A stretch of DNA of 13,436 nucleotides from NCBI GenBank assembly GCA_003022505.1, contig PXTQ01000014.1, positions 1 to 13,436 on the forward strand, given 5' to 3'. The notes beneath the pieces were generated by a model, which had not been told where the DNA came from, ran no database searches, and was given only the letters and a program-made list of their open reading frames with translations. This document shows positions 1 to 7,894 of the stretch, piece by piece (the stretch's first letter is position 1; each line of letters begins with the position of its first letter). This DNA comes from Bacteroidetes bacterium QS_8_64_10. GTDB lineage: Bacteria > Bacteroidota > Rhodothermia > Rhodothermales > Salinibacteraceae. A program made the position numbers and the translations under genes.

Positions 1-137
1 GTGTAGTGCCACACGCTGACGAGCGCGCCGATGATGACGCCCGCGCAGCAAAAGCAGTTAATGACGCCGAGGTACGAGGTGGAAAGGAGCGCCGTCACGA
101 GCGCTCCGACGAAGATGGATTCGTTGCGGTCGGGCAT
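1..137 (-). CDS. Small hydrophobic membrane protein, N-terminal part only (cut by window edge)
   Basis: An ATG at 137 on the minus strand opens a frame that runs off the left edge, giving 45 residues. It begins MPDRNESIFVGAL and continues with a hydrophobic stretch containing the Cys cluster NCFCCAGVI at about residues 27-35, then GALVSVWHY. The pattern suggests a small multi-pass inner-membrane protein. I do not recognise the family and assign no function. It lies 42 bases downstream of the DUF2085 gene on the same strand, so the two may be cotranscribed. There is no clear Shine-Dalgarno sequence. A repeat-like motif (TTGGCAGA on the plus strand) lies just upstream of the start. Confidence 0.55.
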   Translation of the reverse strand, partial: MPDRNESIFVGALVTALLSTSYLGVINCFCCAGVIIGALVSVWHY

Positions 138-149
138 GGTGGCTTGAGT

Positions 150-178
150 GGTTTCGGGTTGGCAGATTACAGATTGGG
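150..178. repeat. TTGGCAGA intergenic repeat, copy 1
   Basis: The plus strand reads TTTCGGGTTGGCAGATTAC and then a second CAGATT. The core TTTCnnGTTGGCAGA recurs at 642-655 (copy 2). Within copy 1, CAGAT recurs at a 7-base step (GGCAGAT, TACAGAT), so it looks like a degenerate heptamer repeat. It fills the short gap between the DUF2085 gene and the membrane-protein gene at the left edge. Function unknown. Confidence 0.4.
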
Positions 179-179
179 A

Positions 180-647
180 TTAGCGCCGGTGCGCAAGGCG
201 CACGAGGGCGCGCGTAAAATAAAGGCCGACGGCTCCGCCGAAGACAACGCCCGTGAGCACCTGGCTCGCCGCCGTGTTCACCCAGGGGCCCAGGTGCAAC
301 CCGCTCCAGTCGATGGCGAGCGGAAGCGCCGCTCCCACGAGCACCCAGCGAGCGTTGCGGTCGAGCGCGCCCTCCCACCGCCGAAGCCACGGGAAGCTAA
401 TCGCCGCGAGCGGCAGGCCTGCGTACAGCCCGATGCAGCGATGGCAGACCGCCAGCGGCGTGCCGCCCACCGCAAACGAACGCCCCGGCATCTGATGGCA
501 CACCGGCGCAAACGCCTGCATCAGCGACGCGCGAAGCTCCGCGCCCGCAAACGGCGGCAGCGCGGCCAGCCCCACGAGCAGCAGGCCCGCGCCGAGCGCC
601 GCCGACCATCCCACCCGGAATGAGCGATGCGTCTCGATTGATTTCAA
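180..647 (-). CDS. DUF2085 family small membrane protein
   Basis: This 155-residue protein has the conserved cysteine/histidine signature of DUF2085: CHQMPGRSF at about residues 50-58, followed by AVCHRCIGLYAG at about 66-77. Hydrophobic segments lie before and after the motif (about residues 12-33, 76-86, 98-112 and 128-147), so it should sit in the inner membrane. Family function is unknown; the paired CHQ and CxRC motifs could bind a metal, which is inference. The stop is TAA at 180-182. The start is uncertain: TTG at 647 gives this length, but it lies inside a repeat copy (640-665), so GTG at 614 (144 residues) is a good alternative. The gene diverges from groES and probably reads into the membrane-protein gene at the left edge. 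Confidence 0.85.
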   Translation of the reverse strand: MKSIETHRSFRVGWSAALGAGLLLVGLAALPPFAGAELRASLMQAFAPVCHQMPGRSFAVGGTPLAVCHRCIGLYAGLPLAAISFPWLRRWEGALDRNARWVLVGAALPLAIDWSGLHLGPWVNTAASQVLTGVVFGGAVGLYFTRALVRLAHRR

Positions 648-665
648 GTTGGCAGAGATTGTGAG
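640..665. repeat. TTGGCAGA intergenic repeat, copy 2
   Basis: The plus strand reads TTTCAAGTTGGCAGAGATT, matching the core of copy 1 at 150-178. It covers the TTG start codon proposed for the DUF2085 gene, which argues that this stretch is intergenic and that translation may begin downstream at GTG 614. A shorter ATTTCAAGT occurs again near 742. Confidence 0.4.
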
Positions 666-698
666 ACTACGAGCCTGTGTGTCTATGAACCCACGAGG
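663..698. repeat. Degenerate octamer array, GAGTCTAY family, copy A
   Basis: Four consecutive 8-base units read GAGACTAC, GAGCCTGT, GTGTCTAT and GAACCCAC, then GAGG. They match, unit by unit and in the same order, the cleaner array between the ABC and GWxTD genes at 9864-9895. The array lies in the divergent space between the DUF2085 gene and groES. The rest of 699-826 shows no gene; it holds AT-rich stretches around 764-790 and a -35-like TTGACT at 787-792 with no convincing -10 partner. Confidence 0.6.
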
Positions 699-826
699 TC
701 GATCATATCACCGTCTCGCAAGATGGACAGCTTCCGCCTCAATTTCAAGTCCACTTAGCATGGAATAAAGAAATCAAAAAAGTGATTTGACTTGGGAACC
801 GGATCCGCCTGCGAAGGTTCGCCGAC

Positions 827-853
827 TTAGCACTCGGCAACCGAGAGTGCTAA
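827..853 (+). promoter_or_regulatory. CIRCE element (HrcA operator) of the groESL operon
   Basis: The site is TTAGCACTC, a 9-base spacer, then GAGTGCTAA, an exact match to the CIRCE consensus with perfect 9-base inverted arms. HrcA binds CIRCE and represses chaperone genes until heat shock titrates it (established knowledge). It ends 61 bases before the groES start, in the expected 5' leader position. An upstream TTGACT at 787-792 could be a -35 element, but the sequence 17 bases on is not a recognisable -10. The hrcA gene is not in the window. Confidence 0.97.
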
Positions 854-900
854 CAACATCCGAAATGCTGCAACGGCATTCGCTTTTTTCACCAATAGAC

Positions 901-906
901 AGGAGG
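901..906 (+). promoter_or_regulatory. Strong Shine-Dalgarno sequence of groES
   Basis: AGGAGG, continuing as AGGAGGTGAT, is fully complementary to the canonical 16S rRNA 3' end and lies 8 bases before the ATG at 915. It fixes the groES start. Most other genes in the window (groEL, ctaA, cyoE, the ABC gene, the GWxTD gene) have no comparable site, so this is an exception here. Confidence 0.9.
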
Positions 907-914
907 TGATAGAC

Positions 915-1102
915 ATGGCAACTTCCATCCAACCCCTTGGCGACCGGGTCGTCGTCAAGCCCGAACCGGCTGACGAGAAGACCTCGGGCGGCCTTTACAT
1001 TCCCGGCTCTATGGCAAGTACGCCGGCACGGACATCCCCCTCGACGGCGACGACGTGCTCATTATGCGCGAGTCCGACATCCTCGGCATCGTTCAAGGAT
1101 AA
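915..1102 (+). pseudogene. groES: Co-chaperonin GroES, internally deleted and frameshifted
   Basis: GroES caps the GroEL barrel as a heptamer. Here 915-1009 encodes a normal N-terminus (MATSIQPLGDRVVVKPEP, then GGLYIP). A normal C-terminus (YGKYAGTDIPLDGDDVLIMR, then ESDILGIVQG and TAA at 1100-1102) is encoded from 1010, but in another frame. About 30 residues remain on each side. The family is about 95-100 residues, so roughly 36 central codons (the stretch that usually runs from DTAKEKP to GDTVL) are missing. The retained 188 bases are 3n+2, so the loss is 3n+1. Read straight through, frame 1 continues to 1163 with an unrelated tail. CIRCE, ribosome binding site and groEL are intact, so either this is an assembly error or the cell uses another groES. 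Confidence 0.93.
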
Positions 1103-1114
1103 CGATTCGCCCAC

Positions 1115-1134
1115 GGCAGCCCTCGCAGGCTGCC
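1115..1134 (+). promoter_or_regulatory. groES-groEL intercistronic hairpin
   Basis: GGCAGCC, loop CTCGCA, GGCTGCC forms a perfect 7-bp stem in the 73-base gap between the groES stop and the groEL start. TTT follows, which is too short a T-run for a strong terminator. Hairpins between groES and groEL act as mRNA processing or stability sites in some bacteria, so that role or partial attenuation is possible here (inference). Confidence 0.6.
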
Positions 1135-1175
1135 TTTCGCATTGCATTCCCCCACTAACTTAATCACATTTAACT

Positions 1176-2876
<1,701 letters not shown>

Positions 2877-2931
2877 ACGCCCGGCGCACCCCACGCTGCT
2901 CCCGGACGCTCACCCGTTCGGCACGCATACG

Positions 2932-2971
2932 AAAAGGACCTCCCCGGTCAATCCGGAGAGGTCCTTTTTTT
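2932..2971 (+). terminator. Rho-independent terminator, bidirectional, between groEL and the kinase gene
   Basis: Arms 2932-2947 (AAAAGGACCTCCCCGG) and 2953-2968 pair over 16 positions with one mismatch around a 5-base loop (TCAAT). Seven T's follow at 2965-2971. It lies 55 bases after the groEL stop. On the minus strand the same hairpin ends in TTTT, so it can also end transcription of the convergent kinase gene, whose stop is at 2987. Confidence 0.95.
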
Positions 2972-2986
2972 AGTGTGGATTGGGAA

Positions 2987-3814
2987 TCACGCCGCCGTGT
3001 TCATGCGCTCGGCTCTCGGCAACCTCACTCTGAACTCCGTGCCCTCTCCTTTCGTGCTGTCCACGGCGATAGAGCCGTCCATGTGCTCGACGAGGCGCTT
3101 GGTGACAGCCAGGCCCAGCCCCATTCCCTGATGCGAGCGTTCCATCCCCTCGCTTTCCTGCGTGAACTCCGTAAACAATTCCTGCAAGTAATCTGCCTTG
3201 ATGCCGACCCCCGTGTCGCGGACGTAGATGACGACTTCGTCGCCTGCGCGTCGCAGCATGAGTTCGACGCTGCCCTCGTCGGTGAATTTGATGGCGTTGT
3301 CGACCAGGTTGTTCACCACGCGCATCAGCACGTCGTGATCGGCGCGCACGTAGGTCGGCTCCAGCGGCACGTCGATCTCGAAGTCCAGCCCTTGCTCTTC
3401 GGCGATGGGCCGTAGCGTGTCGCTCGCGACGCGCACGACACCGTTGGCGTTGAAGCAATCATTGGAGGGATCGAGCGTACCGGCTTCGAGCTGCGCCAGA
3501 TCGAGGATGGCGTCGAGCATCAGGAGAAGCCGCCGCCCGCTCCGCTCGACGAGATCGACGAAGCGTTCGTAGTTCGGTCGCACGCCCTCGCGCAGCACCG
3601 AGACGAAGCCCAGGATGACGGTCATGGGCGTGCGCACCTCGTGGGTGAGGTTCTCCAGCACAGAGGTCTTGAACTGATCCATCGCCTCGGCGTCCTCTTT
3701 GGCCTCGCGGAGCGCCTGCTCGGCCTCCTTGCGCCGCGTGATGTCGCTCAGCACCGATAGGAGGCAATCCTCGCCGTCTATCTGAATCCGCTGGAACGAT
3801 CCGAGCAGCGTCAC
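2987..3814 (-). CDS. Sensor histidine kinase, C-terminal half of a split gene (PAS end, HisKA, HATPase_c)
   Basis: This half begins inside a PAS domain (SFQRIQIDGE, CLLSVLSDITRRKEAEQAL) and carries a complete kinase core. The H-box is ENLTHEVRTPM with H58 as the phospho-acceptor, the N-box NNLVDNAIKF is at 168-177, G1 DTGVGI at 200-205 and G2 GMGLGL at 230-235. The GTG at 3814 is only the first start codon in frame and has no ribosome binding site. The protein should start in the adjoining N-terminal half, which is in another frame. No transmembrane segment is visible, so it is probably cytosolic. No response regulator is nearby, so the signal and partner are unknown. As it stands the kinase core is cut from its sensor domains. 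Confidence 0.9.
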   Translation of the reverse strand: MTLLGSFQRIQIDGEDCLLSVLSDITRRKEAEQALREAKEDAEAMDQFKTSVLENLTHEVRTPMTVILGFVSVLREGVRPNYERFVDLVERSGRRLLLMLDAILDLAQLEAGTLDPSNDCFNANGVVRVASDTLRPIAEEQGLDFEIDVPLEPTYVRADHDVLMRVVNNLVDNAIKFTDEGSVELMLRRAGDEVVIYVRDTGVGIKADYLQELFTEFTQESEGMERSHQGMGLGLAVTKRLVEHMDGSIAVDSTKGEGTEFRVRLPRAERMNTAA

Positions 3815-4512
3815 CGGCTCCGGCGCTTTTCCCTTTCGTCCCAGATTTTCAGCGTCTCCAGCGCCTGATCGACCAGTTCCTTGCGCTCGTAGTTCATCAT
3901 CGAGCAGTACGCCTCGTTGAAATCCACGAACGTCCCTTCTTCGATGCGCGTGATGCAGATGGGCGTCGGGCTGATGCGAAAGATTTTGCGAAAGAGCGCC
4001 TGGCTCTCCCGCTCGGAGCGCTCGGCACGCTTGCGCTCAGTCACGTCCACCGCGCTGGTCAGCACGCACGCCTCATCCTCCACCTCGATTTGCCGCGCGG
4101 ACGTCAGCACCTCGCGCTTCGCTCCATCCTTACGGCGGATGATGGTTTCTACGTCGTGCACGTCGCCATGCGCCTGCACATCCTGCATGACGCGGCGGCG
4201 GTCGGCGGGCCGTTCCCAGAGACCGAGCGAGAGCGACGAATTGCCGATAATCTCCTCGCGCTCGTATCCGCTCAATTCGAGAAACTCCTCGTTAGCGTCG
4301 ATAAACGCCCCGTCTTCCAACCGGAAGATAGCGAGCGAGAAGGAGCCGAGGTGAAAGGCATCGTAGAAGAGACGCTGCGCGCCCGCAACGGAAGATAGCG
4401 TCTCTTCACACCCCGGCGGCGACGAGCCGCCCCGCCTTTCTTCTCGGAGTTGCGCCCGGAGGGAACGCGCCTCCGCTCGCCAATCGGCTTTCGATTTGCC
4501 ATCGTCTTGCAT
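3811..4512 (-). CDS. Sensor histidine kinase, N-terminal half of a split gene (two PAS domains, second truncated)
   Basis: The ATG at 4512 (GTG at 4515 is also possible) opens about 233 residues: a charged coiled-coil-like start (about 8-30), PAS domain 1 (about 50-165, with GAFIDANEEFLELSGYEREE and VDVTERKRAE), and PAS domain 2 from about 172 (ISPTPICITRIEEGTFVDFN). PAS 2 stops at TGA 3811-3813 just after LKIWDEREK. Compared with PAS 1, about 24 residues are missing between that point and the PAS ending that resumes in the other frame, so a deletion of about 73 bases is more likely than a one-base error. With the C-terminal half this would be one PAS-PAS-HisKA-HATPase kinase of about 530 residues. 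Confidence 0.85.
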   Translation of the reverse strand: MQDDGKSKADWRAEARSLRAQLREERRGGSSPPGCEETLSSVAGAQRLFYDAFHLGSFSLAIFRLEDGAFIDANEEFLELSGYEREEIIGNSSLSLGLWERPADRRRVMQDVQAHGDVHDVETIIRRKDGAKREVLTSARQIEVEDEACVLTSAVDVTERKRAERSERESQALFRKIFRISPTPICITRIEEGTFVDFNEAYCSMMNYERKELVDQALETLKIWDEREKRRSR

Positions 4513-4700
4513 CACTGAACTGCCTGACTGCCCCTCGTCAGCATGTTATTCTTACGACGTGAGAGAAGTGACCCGGAATCAAGCCTTCCGGTTTAATCAC
4601 GCTGTGCTACAGCAGCTCACCGAGCGGTGTTCGCATTACAGTACGACGGAGCCGCAACATACGCCGCGACGCAACCGACTTTACAATCCCGTCGCATAGA

Positions 4701-4913
4701 TCAGCAGTACGGTGCGGGTTCCACGTAGCGAAGCCGACGCACGCCCCGCCGGAGCGCCTCCCAGAACGGACGCTTTTTGCTCCAGTCGAGCGCCGGTGCG
4801 CGGTCGGCGTGTTTCGGAGCGACGGACGCGCCGAGAAGCCGCTCCTTTTGCCGGCCCACGATGCGGGTCACGAGCAAGGCCATTCCATTTTTAGAAGCTG
4901 GGCTAAACTTCAT
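4701..4913 (-). CDS. Possible small basic protein, 70 residues, unknown
   Basis: The ATG at 4913 is preceded by GAGGTGG at good spacing (8 bases), a Shine-Dalgarno-like site better than most here. The protein starts MKFSPASKNGMALLVTRIVG and has a basic C-terminal part (DWSKKRPFWEALRRGVRRLR). Third codon positions are GC-rich (about three quarters), like the neighbouring genes. It lies between glmM and the kinase gene on the same strand, 93 bases after glmM. I recognise no family. The rest of 4513-5006 shows no gene, only two small imperfect hairpins near 4573-4591 and 4942-4959. It could be a chance frame. Confidence 0.4.
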   Translation of the reverse strand: MKFSPASKNGMALLVTRIVGRQKERLLGASVAPKHADRAPALDWSKKRPFWEALRRGVRRLRYVEPAPYC

Positions 4914-5006
4914 AGGACAACCACCTCGTTGGTTCTGTCATTTTCACTCTTAAGTGAAAGCAACGCTCATCACATGTACAGCAACAACCATTCCTGCTTT
5001 CAAAAA

Positions 5007-6389
5007 TCACCCGTTCTGTTGCAATTCCTTCATGAAGCGCTGCGTAAGCTCCCGCGCTTCCCCACGGGTCGGCGCTTCTGCGTAGACGCGAATGATGGGT
5101 TCGGTATTGGAGGCGCGCATGTGCACCCAGCTGTTCTCGAAGTCGATCTTCACGCCGTCAATCGTCGAAAGCTCTTCCGAGCGATACGCTTCTTCCATAT
5201 GCTGAAGCAGCTCATCGGGATCGTCGCCTTCACCGAGCGGCACTTTGTCTTTGACCATCTCGTAGCTCGGATAATCGGCCTGAAGCGCCGAGAGCTTTGC
5301 CTGTTCGTTCGCCAGATGTTGCAGCACCATCGCCGTGCCCGCAAGCGCGTCACGCCCGTAGTGCAGATCCTGCGGGATGATGCCGCCGTTGCCTTCGCCG
5401 CCGAGCACCGCGCCCACCTCTTTCATCTTCTCGACTACGTTGATCTCGCCGACGGACGAGCGGTGCACCTCTTCCCCGTAGCGCCCAGCCACGTCTTCGA
5501 TGGTGCGGGAGGACGACAGGTTGGTGACGAACGGCCCGGAGCGCTGCTGCCACAGGAAATCGGCGGCTGCGACCTGCGTCATCTCCTCACCCAGGTAGTC
5601 ACCCTCGTCGGTCACAAAGGCCAGCCGGTCCGCGTCGGGATCGACGGCGAGGCCCAGATCCGCGCCCGTCTCGCGGACGCGCTCCATCAGGCCGGTCAGG
5701 TTTTCTTTGAGCGGTTCGGCTTCGTGCGCGAAGCGACCCGTCGGCTCGCCGTTGAGCACCTCCACATCAGAGACGCCCAGCTGCGCCAGCAGCTCCGGCA
5801 TCGCCACAGCCCCCACCGAGTTGATGCCGTCGACGACGACGTGAAAGTCCTCGTCGGCGATGGTGCCCGCGTCGATGTAGTCGAGCGCGAGGACAGACTC
5901 AACGTGATGCTCCAGGAAGTCGCGCTCGCGCCGCTCGCCGATATCCTCGAAGCCGACGTACGACGGCTCGTCGTCGTCTACCGCCTCGAAGAGCGCCTCA
6001 GCTTCATCGGGCGTCAGGAACTCGCCGCGATGGTTGAGCAATTTGAGCGCGTTCCATGCGGCGGGATTGTGCGAGGCCGACAGGATGATGCCGCCCGCCG
6101 CTTCCTCGGCAAGCACGGCCATCTCGACGGTGGGCGTGGTCGCCATGTCGGCAACGACGACGTCGCAGCCGGTGCTTCGCAGCGTGTCTACGACGATGCT
6201 CTGGCAAAGCGGCCCGGTGACGCGCCCGTCGCGTCCCACGACGACGGCAGCGGCGCGGTCTTCGGTCTCGGCCCGGCGGAGGCACCACGTGCCGAAGGCG
6301 GCGGCGTAGCGCACGAGCACGCCGGGGTCCAGCCCCCGCCCGAAGATGCCTCTGATGCCGGATATGGATCGGATGAGCGTCTTGTCCAT
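5007..6389 (-). CDS. glmM: Phosphoglucosamine mutase / phosphomannomutase family enzyme
   Basis: This 460-residue alpha-D-phosphohexomutase is complete. Four family sites are visible: catalytic phosphoserine S106 in SASHNP (104-109), the metal loop DPDADRL with D250, D252 and D254, the sugar-binding GEGNGG at 331-336, and the phosphate-binding RASNTEP at 425-431. As GlmM it would convert glucosamine-6-phosphate to glucosamine-1-phosphate for UDP-GlcNAc and cell-wall synthesis. A phosphomannomutase/phosphoglucomutase specificity cannot be excluded from sequence. I chose ATG 6389 because MDKTLIRSISGIRG is the normal family start; the frame upstream (to 6464) shows no homology. The protein is acid-rich. 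The gene diverges from ctaA across a 276-base gap in which I see no gene. Confidence 0.93.
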   Translation of the reverse strand: MDKTLIRSISGIRGIFGRGLDPGVLVRYAAAFGTWCLRRAETEDRAAAVVVGRDGRVTGPLCQSIVVDTLRSTGCDVVVADMATTPTVEMAVLAEEAAGGIILSASHNPAAWNALKLLNHRGEFLTPDEAEALFEAVDDDEPSYVGFEDIGERRERDFLEHHVESVLALDYIDAGTIADEDFHVVVDGINSVGAVAMPELLAQLGVSDVEVLNGEPTGRFAHEAEPLKENLTGLMERVRETGADLGLAVDPDADRLAFVTDEGDYLGEEMTQVAAADFLWQQRSGPFVTNLSSSRTIEDVAGRYGEEVHRSSVGEINVVEKMKEVGAVLGGEGNGGIIPQDLHYGRDALAGTAMVLQHLANEQAKLSALQADYPSYEMVKDKVPLGEGDDPDELLQHMEEAYRSEELSTIDGVKIDFENSWVHMRASNTEPIIRVYAEAPTRGEARELTQRFMKELQQNG

Positions 6390-6665
6390 CGTTGCCTGCG
6401 AGCCTATTCGTTCGATAAAGCTGATCGGTAGGTGCATAATAAGGTACGACGAGCGAAGCCTCACCCGCTTAGCTGCTTTTACACAGAGGCGTTACGTTTA
6501 TCGTGCGTTGGTGCGTTTTCGGGCTGGCGCGTTGGCGTGTTTGGTCCAGAGAAACGCGCAACGCTCAAACACAACCGCCCTTCTTCCCCTTTTAATGGAA
6601 CCGGTTTGGGGCAAACAACCGTCCAATTAGCTCCCTTGAGCAAGCCGGATTTGGCCGCCTCCCGT

Positions 6666-7661
6666 ATGGTTTCACTTCCCGTCGGAAAAACGACCTATCT
6701 GGTCTCGCGCGAGACCAAGTGGCGCCACCGATTTACGATTCTGACGGCGGTGGTTACGGTCTTGCTTCTGGCCTGGGGCGGCGTGGTGACGAGCATCAAC
6801 GCGGGCATGGCGTTCCCAGACTGGCCCACGTCGCTCGGCTCCTACAACTGGCTCAATCCGGTGGATCGCTGGTGGGCGAACCCGGCGTATCTGGCCGAGC
6901 ACGGGCACCGCATTCTGGGATCCGTCACGGGCCTCCTGACGCTCACTCTGGCGGTGTGGACGTGGCAGACCGATCCGCGCGCGTGGATGCGTTGGCTCGG
7001 CGGCGTCGCCGTGCTGCTCGTCGTCGCGCAGGGCGTGCTGGGCGGCTTGCGCGTGGTCTTCGTTTCGACGAATCTGGCAATGGTGCACGCCTGCGTGGCC
7101 CAACTCTTTTTCGCGCTGCTGGTAAGCATGGCGCTGTTTACGTCGGAGGGCTGGCTCCAGGCGTCCTCGCAGCTCGCCTCCACGTCCCGGCTGCCCGGTC
7201 TGCGACGCGCGACGCTGGCGACGGTCTGCGCGCTGTACGTTCAGATTGTACTCGGCGCGCTGCTGCGTCATCAGGGCGGCGGCACGGATCCGCTCTACGT
7301 GGGCCTGCACGTCACAGGGGCGTGCCTCGTCATCGGCTTCGTCGGCGTAACCGGAGCCATCGCGCTGAAGCACTTCTGGGGCAAAGCGCTGATCCGGCGG
7401 GGCGTGCTCGCCACAGCGGGCGCGGTGGCGCTGCAATTCGTGCTCGGCTTCTCGGCGTACCTCGTGCTCGTCTACGAATCGGCGGTAGCCCGGCGCAGCG
7501 TCTTACAGGTCGCCTTGAACTCGGCGCACCTCGTGGTGGGCGCTATCCTCATGGCGGCAGCGCTCAGCCTGACCCTGCTGGTATGGCGCCCGGCGCAGTC
7601 GCTCGCTCGCTCCGCTTCCAACGGATCGTCTTCGCTCCAGCCTGCTTCCGCCGCCTCATGA
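6666..7661 (+). CDS. ctaA: Heme A synthase (COX15/CtaA)
   Basis: This 331-residue inner-membrane enzyme oxidises the C8 methyl of heme O to give heme A for cytochrome c oxidase. Family marks are NAGMAFPDWP at 45-54, EHGHRILGSVTG at 78-89 (H79, H81), HACVAQL at 141-147, LRHQGG with H202, GLHVTGA with H215, and NSAHLVVGA with H288. The internal duplication into two four-helix halves is apparent, with about eight hydrophobic segments. I chose ATG 6666 because homology-like sequence begins with the first membrane segment (about residue 24), and frame upstream looks random. No Shine-Dalgarno site is visible. It is followed on the same strand by heme O synthase, the preceding pathway step. Confidence 0.95.
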   Translation: MVSLPVGKTTYLVSRETKWRHRFTILTAVVTVLLLAWGGVVTSINAGMAFPDWPTSLGSYNWLNPVDRWWANPAYLAEHGHRILGSVTGLLTLTLAVWTWQTDPRAWMRWLGGVAVLLVVAQGVLGGLRVVFVSTNLAMVHACVAQLFFALLVSMALFTSEGWLQASSQLASTSRLPGLRRATLATVCALYVQIVLGALLRHQGGGTDPLYVGLHVTGACLVIGFVGVTGAIALKHFWGKALIRRGVLATAGAVALQFVLGFSAYLVLVYESAVARRSVLQVALNSAHLVVGAILMAAALSLTLLVWRPAQSLARSASNGSSSLQPASAAS

Positions 7662-7794
7662 CACCAGATTGCGAGGTAAACCTGAACAGGCTTTTGACTC
7701 AAATCAAAACCGTGCTTACATAGCAAGCGGACCACGTATACGCTTTTGCTTCGTTAATGTCGTGCTGTTGTAAACAGCCTGGTTGCTTACAGAT

Positions 7795-7814
7795 CGACGC
7801 GGCGCGCCGCGTCG
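7795..7814. repeat. Perfect 20-bp GC-rich palindrome between ctaA and cyoE
   Basis: CGACGCGGCGCGCCGCGTCG is its own reverse complement with no spacer, in the 233-base gap after ctaA and 80 bases before cyoE. No T-run follows, so it is not a standard terminator. It could be an operator for a dimeric regulator or an mRNA stem; neither is shown. The gap holds no gene that I can see. Confidence 0.6.
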
Positions 7815-7894
7815 CTACGGCTTTTCCGGCGAAGCGTCATCATTACGTTTCACCGATTGCATCACGACACTAACTTCTCAATTCGGTATTACTC

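Noticed and set aside
787..815. Sigma-70 promoter for groES with -35 TTGACT at 787-792
   Set aside because: The hexamer 17 bases downstream is TGCGAA, a poor -10, and no Bacteroidota-type TAnnTTTG was found. It is mentioned only as a possible -35.
3811..3830. Programmed -1 ribosomal frameshift joining the kinase halves
   Set aside because: GGGAAAA lies near the junction, but the zero-frame codons (AGG GAA AAG) do not match the X XXY YYZ slippery pattern. The joined PAS 2 would still lack about 24 residues.
4573..4591. Hairpin CCGGAA-TCAAGCC-TTCCGG upstream of the kinase gene
   Set aside because: Only a 6-bp stem with no T-run; expected by chance at this length scale.
4942..4959. Hairpin TTTCACT-CTTA-AGTGAAA between glmM and the small open frame
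   Set aside because: The stem is AT-rich and short, with no T-run on either strand, so it is not a credible terminator.
4809..6431. A 540-residue open frame on the plus strand opposite glmM
   Set aside because: It is antisense to a complete phosphohexomutase with all four active-site motifs. Its translation is His/Arg/Val-rich with no family features, a usual shadow in GC-rich DNA.
7694..7722. Promoter for cyoE: TTGACT, 17-base spacer, TACATA
   Set aside because: The -10 matches only half the consensus and lies about 170 bases from the start codon. It is too weak to list.
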